The notes beneath the pieces are model-generated. The model was not told the origin of the DNA. It searched no databases and saw only the letters and a list, made by a program, of their open reading frames with translations. Source: Asterionellopsis glacialis (lineage: Eukaryota > Bacillariophyta > Plagiogrammaphyceae > Rhaphoneidales > Asterionellopsidaceae). Taken from it: 22,447 nt of DNA. A program made the translations under genes and the position numbers. Positions 17,831 to 22,447 of this stretch are shown here, one piece after another; position 1 is the first letter of the stretch, and every line of letters starts with the position of its first letter. Location: the NCBI GenBank assembly GCA_014885115.2, contig WKLE02000329.1:5570-28016 (forward strand). The letters run 5' to 3'.

Positions 17831-18975
17831 GATTGATATGAAAGTGTGATTGTTATATTAATAAGAGAATTTTTTTTTTTTATGTCCCAAGAATTCTCCT
17901 GATCGCGTCTTTTGGAAATTCTTCTTTGTTCCTTTCTAGCCAACAACATTGTTAGTATGGCGAAATCTGAACCTGTACCCTGTACGAGCTCGGACTGTAC
18001 CAGGCAACTATTAAATACTTTATAGACAGATTCCTTGAACAAAACAGGAATATTATTTTTAGTCCGAACTAAAAAAAGAATATTATAATTATAAAATGGC
18101 CTGATGTATGATCTACTGTGGTCAATAATGAAAGAAATTATACATCCATTCTAATAATGTAAAAATCAATTGGGAATCTTTTCCTAGTCTAGTCAAGGTT
18201 GGATCTGGATTTTGCATAACCAGGTACAGTACCTGTACCATAAGAACTACACCCACGCCATCGTGCTCTCGTGCATCTATGCCGACGAACTGAAAAGATG
18301 CATCTGAGATACACCTGAGATACCGTTAGTCCAAAAAGATATTCCTCTTGAGCCTTATAAATCAGATGCATATTATTATACTTGAGATTATTGTTAATCT
18401 TAGAATATTACTGACAGAGTACGAGTAAATCTCCGCCCGTGAATAAAGCTGGTTTCTGGAAAGAGAACTTTCTTGAAGTCTGAAAGAATTGTTACTAATC
18501 CTGTCAGCACCATATTCTCTACACAACTATAGTAAGTCTACCAGGTATATTAAAAAAGGTACGACACATAATATTATTTTAAAAACGCATAAGACTACTC
18601 GTCTTATTACTATTCATTTTGTTGACTAAAGTCTCATTTATGCCCAATCTCTCGGGCTTGTCCAATAAATATTTACTTGGTCAGCAACGACGACTTGACA
18701 CTTGAAAGTTGAAGCTCTTTTAAGATTGACACCGCAGTATTATTTTTATTGATACATTAGAGGCTAGGTCTACCTTACCCGGTACCTGTAGGGGTCAAGC
18801 TTTTTGTAAACGGTAACAATACCAGGTAGTATTCTGGAGTAGGAATAGTCCAAAGAGGGTATACGTATTCATCTTACGGGGATAGTGACCTACTTTTCAA
18901 AAAGCTGAAAACCTGAAAACCTCGTAAATAAGGGGGCGACATACTGGGAATAGGCTTCAAAAGAGGCTCTAAACC

Positions 18976-19000
18976 GAGTGTGACAAACAAAAACCTGAAC
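18976..19000. repeat. 25-base direct repeat, first copy
   Basis: It begins GAGTGTGACAAA and ends CCTGAAC. It matches 19091-19115 at 22 of 25 positions by eye. Confidence 0.7.
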
Positions 19001-19074
19001 TGTGTTTTTATTTTAAAGCTGTTTTACGATTTGCCTTTAGAAAAATGCTTTTACAGCCAGGGGGGGGGGGATTA

Positions 19075-19115
19075 TCACACTCCTCCCCCAGAGTGTGACA
19101 AAAAAATTCCTGAAC
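19075..19115. repeat. 25-base direct repeat, second copy, with hairpin
   Basis: The second copy occupies 19091-19115. Its first 8 bases (GAGTGTGA) also pair with TCACACTC at 19075-19082, giving an 8-base stem around a C-rich 8-base loop, just after an 11-base G run. It might mark the end of a small element. Confidence 0.6.
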
Positions 19116-19379
19116 CGATTTCCTGAACTACCTCCAACAGACGTCTCCACCAATCAAATCAATTCAAAAAAATCTGCAGAACAGACTCCCGCCGTGTTCT
19201 TTGAAAAGCATAGCACATGGTGGTCTCCCACCAACGGACAACAACTTTTGGGCCTCACACACAACCACCAGCACCTGGTGAGCACATGACATACAAGCAC
19301 ACAAGACTCTTCTTCAAGACTCAACAACCAACCTTATAAAGATAGATAACAAGCAGCAACAAAAAGGACAAGTACTAGA

Positions 19380-19634
19380 ATGATTGTTTGTTACAGGATG
19401 ACTTCACATTTGTTTTCCGATGTTGTCTTCTGCGGTCCCAGGCATCTTCTGTTTTCTCTCTTGGTGTTGATTGTTATGTTTACTGCTGATTACATTTCTT
19501 TTGTAAAAGCAACCCCATCTTCTCTCTGTGGTGATGTTGATGATGATGGCCATGTTACAGAGACCACTATGGCATACATCTTTCTCACACTGTTGCTTGG
19601 TGCAGCATCATTGACGACCAAAAGAAGATGTTAG
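19380..19634 (+). CDS. Small putative secreted peptide with EF-hand/dockerin-like loop
   Basis: 84 residues from an ATG at 19380-19382. Residues 22-45 are strongly hydrophobic and end FVKA before TPSSLCG, like a signal peptide or membrane anchor. Then comes GDVDDDGHVTETT (51-63), with Asp at loop positions 1, 3 and 5 and Gly at 6, followed by AYIFLTLLLGAA. The spacing resembles the calcium loop and helix of a type I dockerin or EF-hand, except that position 12 is Thr instead of Asp or Glu. The second half is hydrophobic enough to be a membrane helix. If real, it is either a single calcium-binding repeat or the first exon of a longer gene; no downstream exon was found. No family is assigned with confidence, and chance remains possible. 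Confidence 0.35.
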   Translation: MIVCYRMTSHLFSDVVFCGPRHLLFSLLVLIVMFTADYISFVKATPSSLCGDVDDDGHVTETTMAYIFLTLLLGAASLTTKRRC

Positions 19635-20520
19635 ATCCATAGACCTGTTGGGTAGGTCCTGCCCTCTAGGTGTGACCCACAGGCAAAAAAGTAACAAAAA
19701 TCAGGTGCCTGCCTCTATGTAGAGGCCTCTGTAGAAAATCAGTACAAATTTTATTTCTTCAATCATGCTCTCTTTCAACTCTGATTGGTTCCATTTGCAG
19801 ACTTGTGGCATGCATAATGGGCACTAAAGGTTCCCAAAGACCAAATCTGATGTACCTAATGCATACACCTTCCATTCCTGTAAGCATTGGTGGCTGTCTG
19901 GTCCCGTGACGTTGCATATTTTTTGAGTTATGCGTGCTACAAGTCAGCACCTATTTTTTGTGACAATAACAATGGTGATAAGTCACCAAAAAACACAACA
20001 ATAAACCTTTTTTAATACTAATAATGATGATAACTTTTGAACCATCATCATTGAGTTAGTCAGATGGAACAATAAAAGCCTTTGAAATGGGAGGTTGTCA
20101 ATTCAATTTGGCCATTTTGTGTGATTACAAAAAAAGAGGCTTTGCCGGCAAAACAACAATTAACCATAATTTGGCTCCCAGGTCACCATTTTTTGCTATT
20201 CACAAAGATATGAACAAAACTGTATTGAAAAAGTTGATTGTTGTATTTTCTTGTGACTTGTAATTTATTTGTGTTAACTTATATCACAAATAGTACCAGG
20301 TGGTTTCAGAACACTTAAATAAATATCAAAAAATATGTATGTAGGGGGAATAATGGTAAAATTCTATCAGATGCCCATTGTGTCAGCAAAAGAAAAACAA
20401 TTCATGCCAAAAAGAATTACTTTCTACAATTTATGATAGACAAAAGTAATGATTGAACCATGTGAAAATGTTCACTGCTTCATTGCAAAGGCTTTTGAAT
20501 AAAACATGTAGACTTTATTG

Positions 20521-20562
20521 TTTGCTTTGAGGCCCTTTGTGTCCACAAAAGACATACAAGTC
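20521..20562. repeat. Diverged direct repeat, first copy (with 20817-20858)
   Basis: 32 of 42 positions match by eye with 20817-20858 without gaps, including TTGCTTTGA and GCCCTTT. Short and AT-rich, so the support is modest. Confidence 0.45.
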
Positions 20563-20816
20563 TTCTACTACAAGGCAGTGTCTTCATGCAAAAGAATTTC
20601 TTTACTGGCATAAGACTAGTCCTATGATTGTTAAGTCACTCAGTATTCTCTTTCCCCACATGGACACGTGTACCATCTATGGAGAAAGTATTTGTAAAGT
20701 GGAGAATCCATGATTTTTAGTTTACAGTATGAGGGGGGAAATGATCAAACTATGCTAATGGTGTCAACTTCTTTATCAAAGAAGCTGCTAAATATAAATA
20801 TATATATATTATATGA

Positions 20817-20858
20817 GTTGCTTTGAAGCCCTTTTTGTTGGCAAACAAAATAAAAGTC
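20817..20858. repeat. Diverged direct repeat, second copy (with 20521-20562)
   Basis: Partner of 20521-20562. It follows directly after an AT-dinucleotide-rich tract. Confidence 0.45.
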
Positions 20859-22251
20859 CTTTATCCTCTATACTGAACATTGGTCCTACTGGAATGTGAT
20901 CTGTCTATGTCTAGTCACATACAGCACTTTTCTTTTTTGATGACATAAAGCAGGTACAGTACAGATAAAAAGGGTATAAATACTGGTAGTATTAATCATT
21001 TATTATCTTGATCAACCCATGATTATTATTTATATTCAACGAATCTCCTTTTAACGTTACAGAAAGTATTTTTTACATAAATTATAGTATTGTACTTTTT
21101 CTTTCATACAAATTAAGAATAGGTTTGCTTCCTTATTTTTTATGGTACATAGATGAATCATTAATCATTTTGATAATATGCAAATTATTAATGATTAATA
21201 ATTAGTATAGTATTGCACTGTATTTTTGACTTGTGCCATTTTGTGGTGTGCTCTTGGCAAAAAAAAGTTTCTTCAAAGAAACTTCTAAAAGTTTTCTATC
21301 ACTAAGTGATGAAATATTTTTTGATCTTCAGGTTTTCAGTACAGATCTTGTATTTCAAAGTTTCCCAGGATTCCCTGTGTCAGGCTATATTTTTTGTACT
21401 TTGACTAAAGAATAACCCATTAAAAAAGCTAAATTTATTCTTAGTTCAAGTAAAGAATGACCCATAATACACTGCAAAATGAAACCTGCCATACTTTTCT
21501 TGTATTAAAATTAAATATGGAGTTGCTTCCATAATTGCCCTATTGTCCCCAAAATGGTTTTTCACCCTTTAGGGTTACTCGACCAATTTTTGTTACCATG
21601 AAAAAAATGGAGTGTAAAGCAAATCAATTAATATACAGAAACATGCAAAAAAATATGGATTTCATAGCAGAATATTAGAGTCCTGTCAGCTATTCAGTAT
21701 ATATTAAAGTAAAAGATGAGTTCATTTTTTATTATATGGTATGGTAGAATATTAGAATGATCTCCACGTTTGGAATTGTATTATTGTAAAAGGTAGAATT
21801 GTTTCTGTTTTGATAATGAGCATTGAACTCCAATATGGAAAATGAATAGTTTTCTTACTGTGCCTGCTTTCCTTTCCTGTGGCCAAAAGTCATCAAGTGG
21901 AGAGGCCTATAGGTTTTACCACTAGTAAGTACAGTAGTAAGTCTAGTGTGCAGAAAAATGTTACTAAAAAAGTGGCTGGTACAGGGACATCCCAGGTTTC
22001 ACTGAGATGATTTGAATTCTGAGGAGATAAATGCTGGAACAGTAAATTCAACAGAAAAGCACAACATGTGTTTGAAACATATATTTATGAAATTTGTCCA
22101 AGTTCTTTGAAGTTATATTTTTTTCATCAACAAAATGAACCATTTTGTTTTCAATTAAGCTTGCATTACATTGTATGAATTATGTTCAGTAGGATAGTGA
22201 ACACATTTCTACTTTTGTTAACTATTTTGGAACAAAAACAAAAGCATGCCA

Positions 22252-22426
22252 CATGGTGAGCATTGCTACATATGACTTTCATTTTTAACCATAATGATGA
22301 CAGAAGAAGACAAGCAATCACAAGTACAGCACTGTGCCATGAAGCCATGAAAGAAACAATTGGCCACAATGACAAGTATTCTAAAATGTAATTTATAACT
22401 TTCCCCTTTTTTACTGTTTTTATCTA
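22252..22426. repeat. Dispersed repeat copy D (pairs with 17121-17281)
   Basis: Direct-orientation partner of copy C, slightly longer because of a few small insertions. Similarity stops at TTTTTATCTA at 22426, about 20 bases before the window ends, so the right boundary may be real. Confidence 0.8.
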
Positions 22427-22447
22427 GTTTCCTGTGCATCCCATCAC

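Larger units (their letters stand above)
17831..19379. other. Gene-poor AT-rich spacer
   Basis: No gene supported on either strand. It contains several TACCAGGTA-like motifs (17997, 18219, 18539, 18820), a poly(T) run near 17869-17881, a G11 run at 19060-19070, and the short direct repeat and hairpin around 18976-19115. The last ~100 bases before 19380 are A/C-rich and could be the leader of the small plus-strand ORF. Confidence 0.5.
19635..22251. other. Long AT-rich region with no convincing gene
   Basis: About 2.6 kb. Frames here are short, mostly lack an ATG, and show no family motif. Visible structure: a small inverted repeat CCTCT/AGAGG near 19713-19726; an AT microsatellite near 20795-20815; a diverged 42-base direct repeat (20521-20562 with 20817-20858); a stem AAGTTTC/GAAACTT near 21267-21287; and a short direct repeat at about 21404-21420 and 21449-21466. 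It may be transposon debris. Confidence 0.55.

Noticed and set aside
17668..18042. 124-codon minus-strand frame overlapping the acidic ORF
   Set aside because: It opens with TTG instead of ATG. It might be an upstream exon of the acidic ORF, but no clear splice pair joins them.
19095..19289. 64-codon plus-strand frame
   Set aside because: It starts at GTG, not ATG, and lies in the repeat/hairpin region with no homology; not credible for a nuclear eukaryotic gene.
19759..19950. 63-codon minus-strand frame
   Set aside because: No ATG at its start and no recognised family. Possible transposon debris, but unsupported.
21233..21415. 60-codon plus-strand frame
   Set aside because: Non-ATG start in very AT-rich DNA, hydrophobic and Phe/Ser-rich composition, contains small palindromes; likely chance.
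1..22447. tRNA, rRNA or other structural RNA genes
   Set aside because: I looked for T-loop GTTCGA-type sequences with pairing arms and for conserved rRNA blocks and found none that fit.

Overview
The window looks like nuclear DNA of a photosynthetic stramenopile, most likely a diatom. Three things point there: short GT-AG introns in AT-rich surroundings, runs of Ser/Asn/Gln/His encoded by trinucleotide repeats, and a chlorophyll synthase whose N-terminus is a signal peptide ending in an ASAFAP-like cleavage site with Phe at +1, the usual address for a plastid bounded by four membranes. I cannot name the species. Splice sites were placed by eye from GT/AG consensus and from frame and homology across the junction.

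Layout from left to right: a SET-domain protein gene (minus strand, probably incomplete at both ends); a repeat-bearing spacer; a large intronless gene for a Kelch-repeat / KAP P-loop NTPase fusion (minus); a spacer dominated by a ~770-base imperfect inverted repeat (foldback structure); a type II membrane sulfotransferase gene with one intron (plus); chlorophyll synthase with one intron (plus); an RNF10/Mag2-type RING E3 ligase gene (minus, convergent with chlorophyll synthase); a five-exon class I haem peroxidase of mixed cytochrome c / ascorbate peroxidase type (plus, divergent from the RING gene); then about 5.4 kb with almost no convincing genes. That last part holds one doubtful acidic ORF (minus), one small putative secreted peptide with a calcium-loop-like motif (plus), and several dispersed repeats.

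The genes do not form a pathway. Housekeeping functions (chlorophyll synthesis, peroxide removal, ribosome-linked ubiquitination, sulfation in the Golgi) sit beside a Kelch-KAP fusion that differs from its neighbours: it is 3.4 kb without an intron and lacks their homopolymer runs. That gene and the foldback element next to it are the most unusual content. Repeats link distant parts of the window: 1999-2072 with 6970-7041, 17121-17281 with 22252-22426, and 18976-19000 with 19091-19115.
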